DNA of 64,000 bases from Modestobacter marinus (GCF_011758655.1 NZ_JAAMPA010000002.1:868001-932000), one strand, 5' to 3'. Numbered from the stretch's first letter, positions 40,019 to 49,312 are shown. Made by a program: numbers and translations. Notes: generated by a model from the sequence alone, not told the origin.

Positions 40019-40987
40019 TCAGTTCTCGGCGCGCAGGACAGCCAGGGCGCCGGCCAGGTCGGCCGGGTGGTCGCTGGTGAACTCCACCCAGCGCCCGTCG
40101 GCGGGGTGGGCGAACCCGAGCCGCACCGCGTGCAGCCACTGGCGCTCCACCCCGAGCCGGGCGGCCAGCGTGGGGTCGGCGCCGTAGGTCATGTCCCCGA
40201 CGCAGGGGTGGCGCAGCGCGGAGAAGTGCACCCGGATCTGGTGGGTGCGGCCCGTCTCCAGGTGGACGTCGACGAGGCTGGCCGACGGGAAGGCCTCCAC
40301 CACCTCGTAGTGGGTGACCGACGGGCGACCGCCGGTGACCACCGCGAAGCGCCAGTCGTGCTTGGGGTGCCGGTCGATCGGGGCGTCGATCGTGCCCTTG
40401 GACGGGTCGGGGTGCCCCTGCACCAGCGCCTGGTAGCCCTTGTCGACGGTGCGCTCCTTGAACGCCGCCTTCAGCAGGGTGTACGCCCGCTCGCTCTTGG
40501 CCACGACCATGAGGCCGGTGGTCGCGGCGTCCAGGCGGTGCACGATGCCCTGCCGCTCGGCCGCGCCGCTGGTGGAGATCCGGTAGCCGGCTGCGGCCAG
40601 CCCGCCGGTGACCGTCGGACCGGTCCAGCCGGGGCTGCCGTGCGCGGCGACCCCGACCGGCTTGTCGATGACCACGACGTCGTCGTCGTCGTGCACCACC
40701 GCCAGCCCGGCGACCGGCACCGGCGGGGCCGGCTCACCCGGCGGTGGCGGCAGCTCCACCTCCAGCCAGCTGCCCGCGGTCAGCCGGTCGCCCTTGCCGC
40801 GGGCCCGCCCGTCGACGACCACGGCGCCGCCGTCGGCCAGCTCGGCGGCCACGGCGCGGGAGACGCCGAACAGGCGCACCAGGGCCTGGTCGACCCGCTG
40901 GCCCTCGAGCCCGTCGGGGACGGGCAGCGACCGGTGCTCACCGGGTCGCCCGCCGGCGGAGGGGGCCTGGCCGGGACTGCTGGTCAC
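40019..40987 (-). CDS. RluA family pseudouridine synthase (RluD-like)
   Basis: 322 residues: an N-terminal S4 RNA-binding domain ([20 protein letters not shown]) and an RluA-type catalytic domain with Asp153 in [25 protein letters not shown] is the conserved C-terminal motif. The length and S4 domain fit RluD, which modifies the large ribosomal RNA, but the target cannot be proven here. The GTG is touched by GGGAGG, too close to be a ribosome site; CACAAT 6 bases upstream indicates a leaderless start. The gene follows lspA, a frequent pairing. Confidence 0.92.
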   Translation of the reverse strand: MTSSPGQAPSAGGRPGEHRSLPVPDGLEGQRVDQALVRLFGVSRAVAAELADGGAVVVDGRARGKGDRLTAGSWLEVELPPPPGEPAPPVPVAGLAVVHDDDDVVVIDKPVGVAAHGSPGWTGPTVTGGLAAAGYRISTSGAAERQGIVHRLDAATTGLMVVAKSERAYTLLKAAFKERTVDKGYQALVQGHPDPSKGTIDAPIDRHPKHDWRFAVVTGGRPSVTHYEVVEAFPSASLVDVHLETGRTHQIRVHFSALRHPCVGDMTYGADPTLAARLGVERQWLHAVRLGFAHPADGRWVEFTSDHPADLAGALAVLRAEN

Positions 40988-40993
40988 CCTCCC

Positions 40994-40999
40994 ATTGTG
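40994..40999 (-). promoter_or_regulatory. -10 box of a leaderless pseudouridine synthase promoter
   Basis: CACAAT on the minus strand with a 6-base spacer to GTG 40987. Confidence 0.5.
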
Positions 41000-41043
41000 A
41001 CGGGTGGGACTCCCCTCCCGTCCGCCGCCGGGCCGACCGGCGC

Positions 41044-41622
41044 TCAGCCGGCGACGGTGTCCGGCCGGTCGCTGCTGCGGCTGCCGTCGAACTCGATGCC
41101 CCGGAAGGCGAGCAGCGCACCGAGCACGCCGCCGCAGACGATCGCGGAGTCGGCGATGTTGAAGATCGGGAAGACCTGGCCGTAGGGGTCGAACACCGAG
41201 ATGAAGTCGACGACGCCGCCCTCGAGGAACCCCGGGTCACGGAACACCCGGTCGATCAGGTTGCCCAGCGCACCGCCCAGCACCAGGCCGAGGGTGACCG
41301 CCCAGCCGGTCGAGTACATCCGCCGCGCGCTGCGCACGATCACCACGACCACGACCAGGGCGATCAGGCTGAACACCACCGTGGCGCCCTCGGCGAAGGA
41401 GAAGGCCGCCCCCGTGTTGCGCGCCTCGGTGAGGTACAGCGCCCCGCCGAGCAGCCGCAGCGGCTCCCGGTCGGACAGCGTCGCCACGACGACGAGCTTC
41501 GTGGCCAGGTCCAGCGCCAGGACGACGGCGGCCAGGACCAGGAGCAGGCGTGCCCGGGAACGGCCCCCCGGCGCGGCGGCCGCCGGGGTCGCACCCGTCG
41601 AGGAGTCGGGCTGCTCGGACAT
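41044..41622 (-). CDS. lspA: Lipoprotein signal peptidase II
   Basis: Membrane aspartyl protease that removes the signal peptide after Lgt acts. It has 192 residues with four membrane segments. The catalytic Asp pair lies in GNLIDRVFR and FNIADSAIV, and [12 protein letters not shown] is the conserved extracellular motif. The start is ATG 41622 with GGAGG at 6-base spacing; the first 25 residues are hydrophilic. It lies 56 bases upstream of the pseudouridine synthase. Confidence 0.96.
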   Translation of the reverse strand: MSEQPDSSTGATPAAAAPGGRSRARLLLVLAAVVLALDLATKLVVVATLSDREPLRLLGGALYLTEARNTGAAFSFAEGATVVFSLIALVVVVVIVRSARRMYSTGWAVTLGLVLGGALGNLIDRVFRDPGFLEGGVVDFISVFDPYGQVFPIFNIADSAIVCGGVLGALLAFRGIEFDGSRSSDRPDTVAG

Positions 41623-41948
41623 CGCCGTCCTCCCCCGCTGGCGGCCCCGGTGACCACGTCGACGACGACGATAGCGGCCGGCCGGCGTGGTCCCGGCGGA
41701 CCGCCGCGGTCCCCCGGTGCCGCGCGCCCGCGGGGAGGGGGCACGATCGGTGTCCGTCGTCCAGGCGTCGCGCACCGACCCGTCCCGGGGTCGACGCTGC
41801 ACGCGCCGGCGACGCAGGGGACCCTGGGACGGGCGCCCCTGTGATGCATCTCATCCCCTCAGATCGGGGGGTCGCCCCGGTTCGGGACGTGTCGTCCGCC
41901 GACGCGGACGACGATGGACCGGTACGTACTCAGTCACGGAGGCAGATC
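41623..41948. other. Divergent lspA-mqo intergenic region
   Basis: 326 bases without a supported gene. It holds the lspA Shine-Dalgarno, a GC-rich middle part, and near the mqo end GGTACGTACT at about 41921-41930 as a -10 candidate, with GGAGG before the TTG start. The open frames that cross it are high-GC artefacts. I see no known RNA element. Confidence 0.4.
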
Positions 41949-43433
41949 TTGACCACGGATGGTTCCTCGAACCCCGACGTAGTCCTCGTCGGCGGCGGCA
42001 TCATGAGCGCGACGCTCTCCGCGCTGCTGGGCGTCGTGGCGCCGGACTGGACCGTCGCGGTCTTCGAGTCCGCCGACCAGGTCGCGGGCGAGAGCTCCGA
42101 CGCGTGGAACAACGCCGGCACCGGCCACTCGGCCCTCTGCGAGCTGAACTACACCCCCGCGGCACCCGACGGGCACGTGGACACGGCCAAGGCCGTCGGG
42201 ATCAACGAGCAGTTCCAGGTGTCCCGCCAGTTCTGGTCGCACCTGGTGCGGTCGGGCCTGACCGACTCCCCCAAGCGGTTCATCACCTCCGTGCCGCACG
42301 TCAGCTTCGTGACCGGCGAGGCCGGGCGGCAGTACATGCGCACCCGGTACGACGCGCTGTCCGCCGAGCCGCTGTTCGCGGAGATGGAGTACACCGACGA
42401 CCGCGACGTCCTCGCCTCGTGGGTGCCGCTGATGATGGCCGGCCGGCCCGCCGGGGAGGTCGCCGCCGCGACCCGCTCGCTGGCCGGCACCGACGTCAAC
42501 TTCGGGGCGCTGACCCGGCTGCTGCTGGACGCCGCCGTCAGCCGCGGCGTCGAGCTGCACACCTCCACCCGGGTCCGCAAGGTGCGCCGCGAGTCCGACG
42601 GGCGCTGGGCGGTCACCGTCCGCTCCGGCTCGGGCCGCAGCCGCACCGTGCGCACCCGCTTCCTCTTCGTCGGGGCCGGCGGCGGGGCGCTGCCGCTCCT
42701 GCAGGGCGCCGGCATCCCGGAGATCCGCGGGTTCGGCGGGTTCCCGGTCAGCGGCCAGTTCCTGCGCACCCGCTCCCCGGAGCTGGTCGGCCAGCACCAG
42801 GCCAAGGTCTACGGCCAGGCGAAGGTCGGCGCCCCGCCGATGTCGGTGCCGCACCTGGACCTGCGGCTGATCGACGGCGAGCAGGCGCTGCTGTTCGGGC
42901 CCTACGCCGGCTTCTCCCCCAAGTTCCTCAAGGCCGGCTCGATGTGGGACCTGCCGAAGTCGGTGCGCAGCGGCAACCTGGGCTCCATGCTCGGCGCCGG
43001 GATCGCCAACATCCCGCTGACGAAGTACCTGATCGGCCAGGTCCTGCAGTCGACCAGCGCCCGGTTCCGCGCGCTGGAGGAGTTCGTCCCGACCGCCGAG
43101 CAGGACGACTGGGAGCTCATCACCGCCGGCCAGCGGGTGCAGGTCATCAAGCAGGACCCGACGACGGGTCGCGGGGTGCTGCAGTTCGGCACCGAGCTGA
43201 TCGTGGGTGCCGAGGGCTCGATCGCCGGGCTGCTGGGCGCCTCACCCGGCGCCTCCACCGCCACCTCGGCGATGCTCACGCTGCTGGAGCGCTGCTTCCC
43301 GGAGCGGATGGACACCTGGCGCCCGCTGCTGCAGGAGGCCATCCCCTCCTACGGCCACAAGCTGTCCCAGGAGCCGGCGCTGCTGGCCGAGGTCCGCGCC
43401 GACACCACCAAGACCCTGGAGCTCGAGGGCTGA
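41949..43433 (+). CDS. mqo: Malate:quinone oxidoreductase
   Basis: Membrane-associated FAD enzyme that oxidises malate to oxaloacetate and reduces quinone, feeding the TCA cycle and respiration. It has 494 residues. The FAD motif is VVLVGGGIMSATLSALLG, and NNAGTGHSALCELNYTP is the family signature. The start is a TTG, preceded by GGAGG with 6-base spacing, which fixes it despite the open frame upstream. The stop codon merges into a large hairpin. Divergent from lspA and convergent with the antiporter. Confidence 0.95.
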   Translation: MTTDGSSNPDVVLVGGGIMSATLSALLGVVAPDWTVAVFESADQVAGESSDAWNNAGTGHSALCELNYTPAAPDGHVDTAKAVGINEQFQVSRQFWSHLVRSGLTDSPKRFITSVPHVSFVTGEAGRQYMRTRYDALSAEPLFAEMEYTDDRDVLASWVPLMMAGRPAGEVAAATRSLAGTDVNFGALTRLLLDAAVSRGVELHTSTRVRKVRRESDGRWAVTVRSGSGRSRTVRTRFLFVGAGGGALPLLQGAGIPEIRGFGGFPVSGQFLRTRSPELVGQHQAKVYGQAKVGAPPMSVPHLDLRLIDGEQALLFGPYAGFSPKFLKAGSMWDLPKSVRSGNLGSMLGAGIANIPLTKYLIGQVLQSTSARFRALEEFVPTAEQDDWELITAGQRVQVIKQDPTTGRGVLQFGTELIVGAEGSIAGLLGASPGASTATSAMLTLLERCFPERMDTWRPLLQEAIPSYGHKLSQEPALLAEVRADTTKTLELEG

Positions 43434-43477
43434 GCGCCCAGGTCGCGGAGCCCGGAGGGCTCCCGACCTGGGCGCTC
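43432..43477. terminator. Large hairpin overlapping the mqo stop
   Basis: GAGCGCCCAGGTCG (14 bases) pairs with its exact complement at 43464-43477. Inside, GGAGCCC-GGA-GGGCTCC continues the stem with a single bulged C. The result is an almost perfect 21-pair stem with a 3-base loop that begins within the mqo TGA. It probably stops transcription from both sides. Confidence 0.75.
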
Positions 43478-43479
43478 GA

Positions 43480-43505
43480 CCGCAAGCCGAAGCGGGTCCT
43501 TGCGG
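43480..43505. terminator. Second hairpin after mqo
   Basis: CCGCAAG pairs with CTTGCGG over a 12-base loop. It is the second of four successive hairpins between the convergent genes. Confidence 0.4.
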
Positions 43506-43523
43506 GCCGGAGGCCGCTGAGCT

Positions 43524-43557
43524 GTGCCGTCGCGGGGCCGGAGGCTCCCGACGGCAC
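43524..43557. terminator. Third hairpin in the mqo-antiporter gap
   Basis: GTGCCGTCG pairs with CGACGGCAC; the interior holds CCGGAGG. An outer CCGCTG (43514-43519) and CAGCGG (43564-43569) could extend it. Confidence 0.5.
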
Positions 43558-43603
43558 CGCTCCCAGCGGCTCATCGTGACCGGGGCACGGCACCTGGCCG
43601 CGG

Positions 43604-43622
43604 TGTCGGCCGGAGGCCGACA
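43604..43622. terminator. Fourth hairpin, next to the antiporter stop
   Basis: TGTCGGCC-GGA-GGCCGACA, an 8-pair stem with a GGA loop, ends 2 bases before the antiporter stop codon. Confidence 0.55.
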
Positions 43623-43624
43623 GA

Positions 43625-45136
43625 TCAATCAGTCTCGCTGGGCTGGCCGCTCTCCCCGCGCCAGGTGGCCAGCCGGCCGGCGCGGCTGACCGCGCGCAGT
43701 CGCCGCTCCGCCTCCTGGCGGGAGCCGCGCGCGGACACCAGCAGCGCCTGGTCGCCGTGCATCAGCCGAGTGGACCGGTCGGGGACGAACGGCTTGCCGT
43801 CCCGGACGACGAGGACCACCGCGGCGTCTTCGGGCAGCCGCAGCTCGGGCAGGTAGACGCCGTGCAGCCGCGACGTCTCGGGAACCCGCAGCTGCATCAG
43901 CTCGGCGCCGAGCTCGTCGAGCGGGGCGGACTCGACGTCGATGTCCCGTGGGGTGACCGGGGTGGCCAGCCGGAGCAGCCGCGCGACCGCCGGCAGCGAC
44001 CAGCCCTGCACGACGGTGAAGACGACGACGAGCACGAAGACCGTGTCGAACACCCGGGTCGCGCCGGGCACCTGGGCGGCGATCGGGAACGTCGCGAGCA
44101 CGATGGGGACCGCGCCGCGCAGCCCGGCCCAGGAGATGAACAGCTGCTGGGCGATCGGGATGCGGAACCAGACGACGCTCAGCAGCACCGACAGCGGTCG
44201 GGCGACCAGCAGCAGCGCGCCGCCCACGAGCAGCGCCGGCAGCAGGGCGTCGGGCAGCCGGGCCGGGGAGACCAGCAGCCCCAGCAGCACGAACAGCCCG
44301 ATCTGGGCGAGGCTGGCCAGCCCCTCGGCGAACCCGATCGTGCCGGCCCGGTGCGGCAGCGCGGCGTTGCCCAGCACCAGGCCGCAGAGGTAGACGGCGA
44401 CGAAGCCGGAGGTGTGCAGCAGGTCGGCGGAGGCGAACGCCAGCACGCACAGCGCCACGGTGGCCAGCGGGTAGAAGCCGACCAGCGGCAGGGCGGCCCG
44501 CCGGAGCAGCCAGGCCCCACCGAACCCGATCCCGACGCCGATCGCCGTCCCGCCGGCCAGCTCACCGAGCACCTCGGCCACGACGAGGTACCAGACCGAG
44601 GTGTCCCCGCCGGTGAGCTGCTCGCTGAGCACCAGGACGAGCAGGATGACCGGGGCGTCGTTGAGGCCGGACTCCAGTTCCAGCGCCGCGACCATCCGCC
44701 GGGGCAGCGGGATCCGGCGCAGGGTGGAGAAGACGGCGGCCGCGTCGGTCGAGGTGACCACCGCACCCAGCAGCAGCGCGAACGGCCAGTCGAAGTCCAG
44801 CAGCCAGACGGCGATCGAGGAGACGACGGCGATGCTGACCACCACGCCGACGGTGGCCAGCGCGATGCCCGGGCCCACCGCCCGGCGGACGTCGGACCAG
44901 CGGGTGGTCAGGCCTCCCTCGGCCAGGATCACCACCAGCGCGGCGACGCCGAGGGTCTGGGTGAGGCCGACGTCCTCGAACTCGACGCCGAGGCCGCTCT
45001 CCCCCAGCGCCACCCCGAACGCCAGGTAGAGCAGCAGCGACGGGAGCCCGATCCGGTCGGCCAGCCGCAGCGCGACCGCAGCGAGGAGCACGACGAGGGC
45101 ACCGACGGCCAGCGCGACGGTGACCGTCGTGTTCAT
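43625..45136 (-). CDS. CPA1-type cation/proton antiporter with TrkA-C domain
   Basis: 503 residues. About 12-13 membrane segments (residues 5-400) carry the Na+/H+ exchanger fold: GVALGESGLG, GAVVTSTDAAAVFSTLR and the ion-binding ESGLNDAPVILL with the Asn-Asp pair. The C-terminal part (from about 415, LDELGAELMQLRV) is a TrkA_C/RCK-type regulatory domain ending near HGDQALLVS. The architecture matches NhaP2/CvrA-type potassium/proton antiporters that adjust cell K+ and pH. The start is ATG 45136; the long frame upstream is the antisense shadow of ileS. Confidence 0.9.
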   Translation of the reverse strand: MNTTVTVALAVGALVVLLAAVALRLADRIGLPSLLLYLAFGVALGESGLGVEFEDVGLTQTLGVAALVVILAEGGLTTRWSDVRRAVGPGIALATVGVVVSIAVVSSIAVWLLDFDWPFALLLGAVVTSTDAAAVFSTLRRIPLPRRMVAALELESGLNDAPVILLVLVLSEQLTGGDTSVWYLVVAEVLGELAGGTAIGVGIGFGGAWLLRRAALPLVGFYPLATVALCVLAFASADLLHTSGFVAVYLCGLVLGNAALPHRAGTIGFAEGLASLAQIGLFVLLGLLVSPARLPDALLPALLVGGALLLVARPLSVLLSVVWFRIPIAQQLFISWAGLRGAVPIVLATFPIAAQVPGATRVFDTVFVLVVVFTVVQGWSLPAVARLLRLATPVTPRDIDVESAPLDELGAELMQLRVPETSRLHGVYLPELRLPEDAAVVLVVRDGKPFVPDRSTRLMHGDQALLVSARGSRQEAERRLRAVSRAGRLATWRGESGQPSETD

Positions 45137-45231
45137 CGGCGAGCCCCCATGGGGGCAGTCTCCCGTACCGGCGTCCCCGGCTGGGGACGGCCGCGGAGCG
45201 GCGGCTGCGCGGGGGCGGTGGCGGGGTCGGG

Positions 45232-45237
45232 GATGAT
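45232..45237 (+). promoter_or_regulatory. Possible -10 box of a leaderless ileS promoter
   Basis: GATGAT with a 7-base spacer to GTG 45245. It has the A at position 2 and T at position 6. Confidence 0.4.
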
Positions 45238-45244
45238 GGACGGC

Positions 45245-48200
45245 GTGAGCGTTCCCCCCGGCCCGTTCCGGGCCCTCCCCCCGCAGGTCGACCTGCCGGC
45301 CCTCGAGCACGAGGTCCTCGAGCAGTGGGAGGCCGACAAGGTCTTCGCCCGGTCGCTGGAAGGCTCCGCCGACCGGCCGCAGTGGGTCTTCTACGAGGGC
45401 CCGCCGACGGCCAACGGCCGCCCCGGCACCCACCACATCGAGGCGCGGGCGTTCAAGGACGTCTTCCCCCGGTTCAAGACGATGCAGGGCTTCTCCGTCC
45501 CCCGGCGTGCCGGCTGGGACTGCCACGGCCTGCCGGTGGAGATCGCGGTGGAGCAGGAGCTCGGCTTCGCCGGCAAGCCGGACATCGAGCGGTACGGGAT
45601 CGCGGAGTTCAACGCCCGCTGCCGGGAGTCGGTGGAGCGGCACGTCGGCGCCTTCGCCGAGCTGACCCAGCGGATGGGCTACTGGGTCGACATGTCGACG
45701 GCCTACCGCACCATGGACGCCAGCTACATCGAGAGCGTCTGGTGGTCGCTGCAGCAGGTGTTCGACAAGGGCCTGCTGGTGGAGGACCACCGGGTCGCCC
45801 CGTACTGCCCGCGCTGCGGCACCGGCCTGAGCGACCACGAGGTGGCCCAGGGCTACGAGACGCTGACCGACCCCTCGGTCTACGTCCGGCTGCCGGTGAC
45901 CAGCGGCGACTGGGCCGGCGAGGCCGACCTGCTGATCTGGACGACGACGCCGTGGACGCTGCCGTCGAACACCGCGGTCGCCGTGCACCCCGACGTCACC
46001 TACGTGGTGGCCCGCACCGACGACGGGACGTTCGTCGTCGCCGAGCCGCTGCTGACCGCCGCGCTCGGGGAGGGCGCGGAGGTGCTGGCCCGCACCACCG
46101 GCCGGGACTGGGAGCGGGTGCACTACCAGCGGCCGTTCGAGCTGGTCGACTTCCCGGAGGGCGACTCGCACTTCGTCGTCCTGGCCGAGTACGTCACCAC
46201 CGAGGACGGCACCGGGCTGGTGCACCAGTCCCCCGCCTTCGGCGCCGACGACTTCACCGTCTGCCGGTCCTACGGCCTGCCGGTGGTCAACCCGATCGAC
46301 TCGACCGGCCACTTCCTCGCCGACGTGCCGCTGGTCGGCGGGCACTTCTTCAAGGCCGCCGACCCGACCCTGGTGCAGGACCTCCAGGACCGGGGCGTGC
46401 TGTACCGGGAGCTGCGGTACGAGCACAGCTACCCGCACTGCTGGCGCTGCCACACGCCGCTGATGTACTACGCGCAGCCGTCCTGGTACATCCGCACCAG
46501 CCAGGTCAAGGACCAGCTGCTGGCGCAGAACGAGCAGACCAACTGGCACCCGGAGAACATCCAGTGGGGCCGCTACGGCGACTGGCTGAACAACAACGTC
46601 GACTGGGCGCTGTCCCGCGACCGGTACTGGGGCACCCCGCTGCCGATCTGGCGCAACGACGCCGACCCGAGCCGGATGGTCGTGATCGGGTCGCTCGCCG
46701 AGCTGTCCGAGCGCACCGGCCGCGACCTGTCCGACCTCGACCCGCACCGGCCGTTCATCGACGAGGTGACCTTCACCGTGCCGGGTGAGGAGGGCACCTA
46801 CCGGCGGGTCCGGCAGGTCATCGACGCCTGGTACGACTCCGGGTCGATGCCGTTCGCCCAGTGGGGCGCACCGCACCGCAACGAGGCGGAGTTCGAGGCC
46901 GCGTACCCGGCGCAGTTCATCGCCGAGGCGATCGACCAGACCCGCGGCTGGTTCTACACGCTCATGGCCGTGGGCACGCTGGTGTTCGAGCAGAGCTCGT
47001 ACGAGAACGTGCTCTGCCTGGGCCACATCCTGGCCGAGGACGGCCGGAAGATGAGCAAGCACCTGGGCAACATCCTGGAGCCCATGCCGCTGATGGACCG
47101 GCACGGCGCCGACGCCGTCCGCTGGTTCATGCTCGCCGGCGGCTCGCCCTGGTCGGCCCGGCGGGTCGGCCACGAGACGCTGTCGGAGGTGGTCCGCAAG
47201 GTCCTGCTGACCTACTGGAACACCGCCAGCTTCTTCACCCTCTACGCCGAGACCAACGGCTGGGACCCGACCGCCACCCCGGCCCCGCCGCGCGCCGAGC
47301 GGCCGCTGCTGGACCGCTGGGCGCTCGCCGAGCTGGCGTCGGTCACCGCGGGCGTCACCGACGCGCTGGAGCGGTTCGACACCCAGACCGCCGGGCGGCT
47401 GATCGCCGAGTTCGTCGACGACCTGTCCAACTGGTACGTCCGGCGCAGCCGGCGACGCTTCTGGGACGGCGACCCGGCGGCGCTGGGCACCCTGCACGAG
47501 GTGCTCGACGGTCTGACCCGGCTGATGGCGCCGTTCACCCCGTTCGTGACCGAGCGGGTGTGGCGGGACGCCGTGGTGCCCGGTGCGGCCGACGCCGTGG
47601 ACTCGGTGCACCTGGCGAGCTGGCCCGCCGTCGACGAGGACGCCCGGGACGACGAGCTGGTGGCCCAGGTCGCGCTCGTCCGCCGCCTGGTCGAGCTGGG
47701 CCGGTCCGCCCGCACGGCCGGCAAGGCCCGGACCCGCCAGCCCCTGGCCCGGGCGCTGGTCGCCGCACCCGGGTGGGCGCAGCTGCCCCGCGACCTGGTC
47801 GCCGAGGTCGCCGAGGAGCTCAACGTCGCGGAGCTGACCGAGCTCGCCGCCGTCGACGGCTCGCTGGTCGACGTCTCGGTGAAGGTGGACTTCCGGGCGG
47901 TCGGGCGCCGGATGGGCAAGCAGGTGCAGGCCGTCGCGGCGGCCGTCGGCGCCGCGGACGCGGCCGAGCTGGTCGCCGCCTACCGGGCCGGCACGGCCAC
48001 CGTGCCGGTCGACGGCGACGAGGTGCCGCTGCTCGAGGGCGACCTGGTGGTCACCGAGACCCCGCGCGAGGGCTGGACGGTGGCCTCGGCCGGGGGGCTC
48101 ACCGTCGCCCTCGACTTGACCCTCACCCCGGAGCTGGAGCGGGCCGGGCTGGCGCGCGAGGTGGTCCGGCTGGTGCAGGACGCCCGCAAGTCCAGCGGGC

Positions 48201-48388
48201 TGGCGGTCAGCGACCGGATCGAGGTCCGGTGGACCGGTGAGGGCGCGGTCGCCCAGGCGCTCACCGAGCACGCCGCCCAGCTGGCCGCGGAGGTGCTGGC
48301 CACCGCCGTGCACGCCCAGCAGCCCGGCGACGGCGAGGGCCTCGAGGGCCCGGCGGGCGCCCGGGTCTGGATCTCACCGACCAGCTGA
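45245..48388 (+). CDS. ileS: Isoleucyl-tRNA synthetase, type 2 (eukaryotic-like) with GXHH motif
   Basis: Charges tRNA-Ile. It has 1047 residues, the length of the IleRS2 group. The class I signature is not HxGH but GTHH at residues 61-64 (NGRPGTHHIEARAF), a swapped motif. KMSKH lies at 602-606. Editing-domain sequences (TTTPWTLPSNTAVAVHPD) and the anticodon-binding region are intact; CPRCG and CWRC cysteine pairs are present. The GTG start is chosen from the box spacing; the frame is open far upstream only as antisense of the antiporter. The GXHH variant has been described as giving very strong mupirocin resistance, so this cell may be naturally insensitive. Confidence 0.95.
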   Translation: MSVPPGPFRALPPQVDLPALEHEVLEQWEADKVFARSLEGSADRPQWVFYEGPPTANGRPGTHHIEARAFKDVFPRFKTMQGFSVPRRAGWDCHGLPVEIAVEQELGFAGKPDIERYGIAEFNARCRESVERHVGAFAELTQRMGYWVDMSTAYRTMDASYIESVWWSLQQVFDKGLLVEDHRVAPYCPRCGTGLSDHEVAQGYETLTDPSVYVRLPVTSGDWAGEADLLIWTTTPWTLPSNTAVAVHPDVTYVVARTDDGTFVVAEPLLTAALGEGAEVLARTTGRDWERVHYQRPFELVDFPEGDSHFVVLAEYVTTEDGTGLVHQSPAFGADDFTVCRSYGLPVVNPIDSTGHFLADVPLVGGHFFKAADPTLVQDLQDRGVLYRELRYEHSYPHCWRCHTPLMYYAQPSWYIRTSQVKDQLLAQNEQTNWHPENIQWGRYGDWLNNNVDWALSRDRYWGTPLPIWRNDADPSRMVVIGSLAELSERTGRDLSDLDPHRPFIDEVTFTVPGEEGTYRRVRQVIDAWYDSGSMPFAQWGAPHRNEAEFEAAYPAQFIAEAIDQTRGWFYTLMAVGTLVFEQSSYENVLCLGHILAEDGRKMSKHLGNILEPMPLMDRHGADAVRWFMLAGGSPWSARRVGHETLSEVVRKVLLTYWNTASFFTLYAETNGWDPTATPAPPRAERPLLDRWALAELASVTAGVTDALERFDTQTAGRLIAEFVDDLSNWYVRRSRRRFWDGDPAALGTLHEVLDGLTRLMAPFTPFVTERVWRDAVVPGAADAVDSVHLASWPAVDEDARDDELVAQVALVRRLVELGRSARTAGKARTRQPLARALVAAPGWAQLPRDLVAEVAEELNVAELTELAAVDGSLVDVSVKVDFRAVGRRMGKQVQAVAAAVGAADAAELVAAYRAGTATVPVDGDEVPLLEGDLVVTETPREGWTVASAGGLTVALDLTLTPELERAGLAREVVRLVQDARKSSGLAVSDRIEVRWTGEGAVAQALTEHAAQLAAEVLATAVHAQQPGDGEGLEGPAGARVWISPTS

Positions 48389-48396
48389 CGCCGCTG

Positions 48397-48426
48397 GGGT
48401 GGGCCCGGTCGTCACCGGGCCCACCC
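48397..48426. terminator. Hairpin after ileS
   Basis: GGGTGGGCCCGGT pairs perfectly with ACCGGGCCCACCC around a CGTC loop (13 pairs), 8 bases after the ileS stop. Confidence 0.6.
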
Positions 48427-48437
48427 AGGGGCACGAC

Positions 48438-48480
48438 AGCACGAGGCCCCGCCGGACCAGGTCCGGCGGGGCCTCGTGCT
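48438..48480. terminator. Long hairpin between ileS and divIVA
   Basis: Perfect inverted repeat with 21-base arms around a single A, from AGCACGAGG to CCTCGTGCT; about 19 pairs can really form. It lies between convergent ileS and divIVA and should terminate both. On the minus strand an A-rich/T-rich context is absent. Confidence 0.75.
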
Positions 48481-48494
48481 CGCTACCAGGTGCG

Positions 48495-49211
48495 TCAGGC
48501 GCTGACGTGCTGGGTCTGGCGGCTGTTGGACGCCGGCTCGGCCGAGCCGCGGCTGTCCAGGTCGCGCAGGTGCGACTCCAGGTAGGAGCGCAGCCGGGTG
48601 CGGTACTCCCGCTCGAAGGTGCGCAGCTCGTCGACCTTGCGCTCGAGGCTGGCTTTCTTCTCCTCCAGGGAGCCCATCGCCTCCACGTGCTTGCGCTCGG
48701 CGTCCTGGGCCAGCGCGGTGGCCTTGGCCCGGGCCTCGCGCTCCATCGTGTCCGCCCGGGTGCGGGCGTCGCCCAGCATCGCGTCCGCGCGGCTCTTGGC
48801 CTCACCGACCATCTGCTCGCTCTTGGCCCGCGCCTCGGCCATCATGCGGTCGCTGCTGCTCTTGGCGGTGCCCACCATCTGGTCGGCCTGGGCCTTCGCC
48901 TCGTTGACGTGCCGCTCGGCCGTCTCGGTGGCCAGCGCCAGCATCCGGGAGGCGCGGATCGCGTCGTCCTCGCGGATCTGCGCCGCCTGGGCCGGCGGGG
49001 GCGGCGGGGCCGCGACCGTCATCGGCGCCGGCTCGGCCCGCTCCTCCCGCGCACCGGAGCCGCGCAGGTCGTTGTTCTCCTCGATCAGCCGCGCCAGCTC
49101 GGCCTCGACCACGTCGAGGAACGCATCGACCTCGTCCTCGTCGTAGCCACGCTTGCCGATCGGCGGCTTCTTGAAGACGACGTTGTGCACGTCGGCGGGA
49201 GTCAGTGGCAT
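48495..49211 (-). CDS. divIVA: DivIVA/Wag31 polar growth and septum protein
   Basis: Coiled-coil scaffold that marks curved membrane at poles and septa and directs wall growth in Actinobacteria. It has 238 residues from ATG 49211, where [21 protein letters not shown] matches the family N-terminus; the frame starts three codons earlier at a GTG, but GAGGTGA fits the ATG better. The membrane-binding N-domain ends near [11 protein letters not shown] Pro/Ala linker (about 70-90) precedes a long heptad-rich coiled coil ([20 protein letters not shown]) to about 215. Last gene of the division cluster on this side. Confidence 0.95.
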   Translation of the reverse strand: MPLTPADVHNVVFKKPPIGKRGYDEDEVDAFLDVVEAELARLIEENNDLRGSGAREERAEPAPMTVAAPPPPPAQAAQIREDDAIRASRMLALATETAERHVNEAKAQADQMVGTAKSSSDRMMAEARAKSEQMVGEAKSRADAMLGDARTRADTMEREARAKATALAQDAERKHVEAMGSLEEKKASLERKVDELRTFEREYRTRLRSYLESHLRDLDSRGSAEPASNSRQTQHVSA

Positions 49212-49216
49212 GCGGC

Positions 49217-49312
49217 TCACCTCAGGTCGGGCGGGAGGAACGGGAACGGAGCCGGATCGGCGGCGAACCGCTTCGGGTCCACACCCCGCTCGGGCACGGT
49301 ACGACGGATCAT
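49217..49312 (-). CDS. 31-residue ORF between yggT and divIVA
   Basis: The ATG overlaps the yggT stop (ATGA), and the stop lies 5 bases before the divIVA ATG, so the ORF exactly bridges the two genes. The product begins [16 protein letters not shown] and ends in a proline-rich FPFLPPDLR; it has no membrane segment. Its last codons contain the divIVA ribosome site. It may be a real microprotein or only a coupling ORF; I know no family. Confidence 0.4.
   Translation of the reverse strand: MIRRTVPERGVDPKRFAADPAPFPFLPPDLR

Noticed and set aside
43757..45244. Apparent N-terminal extension of IleRS by about 490 residues
   Set aside because: This part is antisense to the antiporter and low-complexity. 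The IleRS family N-terminus starts at GTG 45245.
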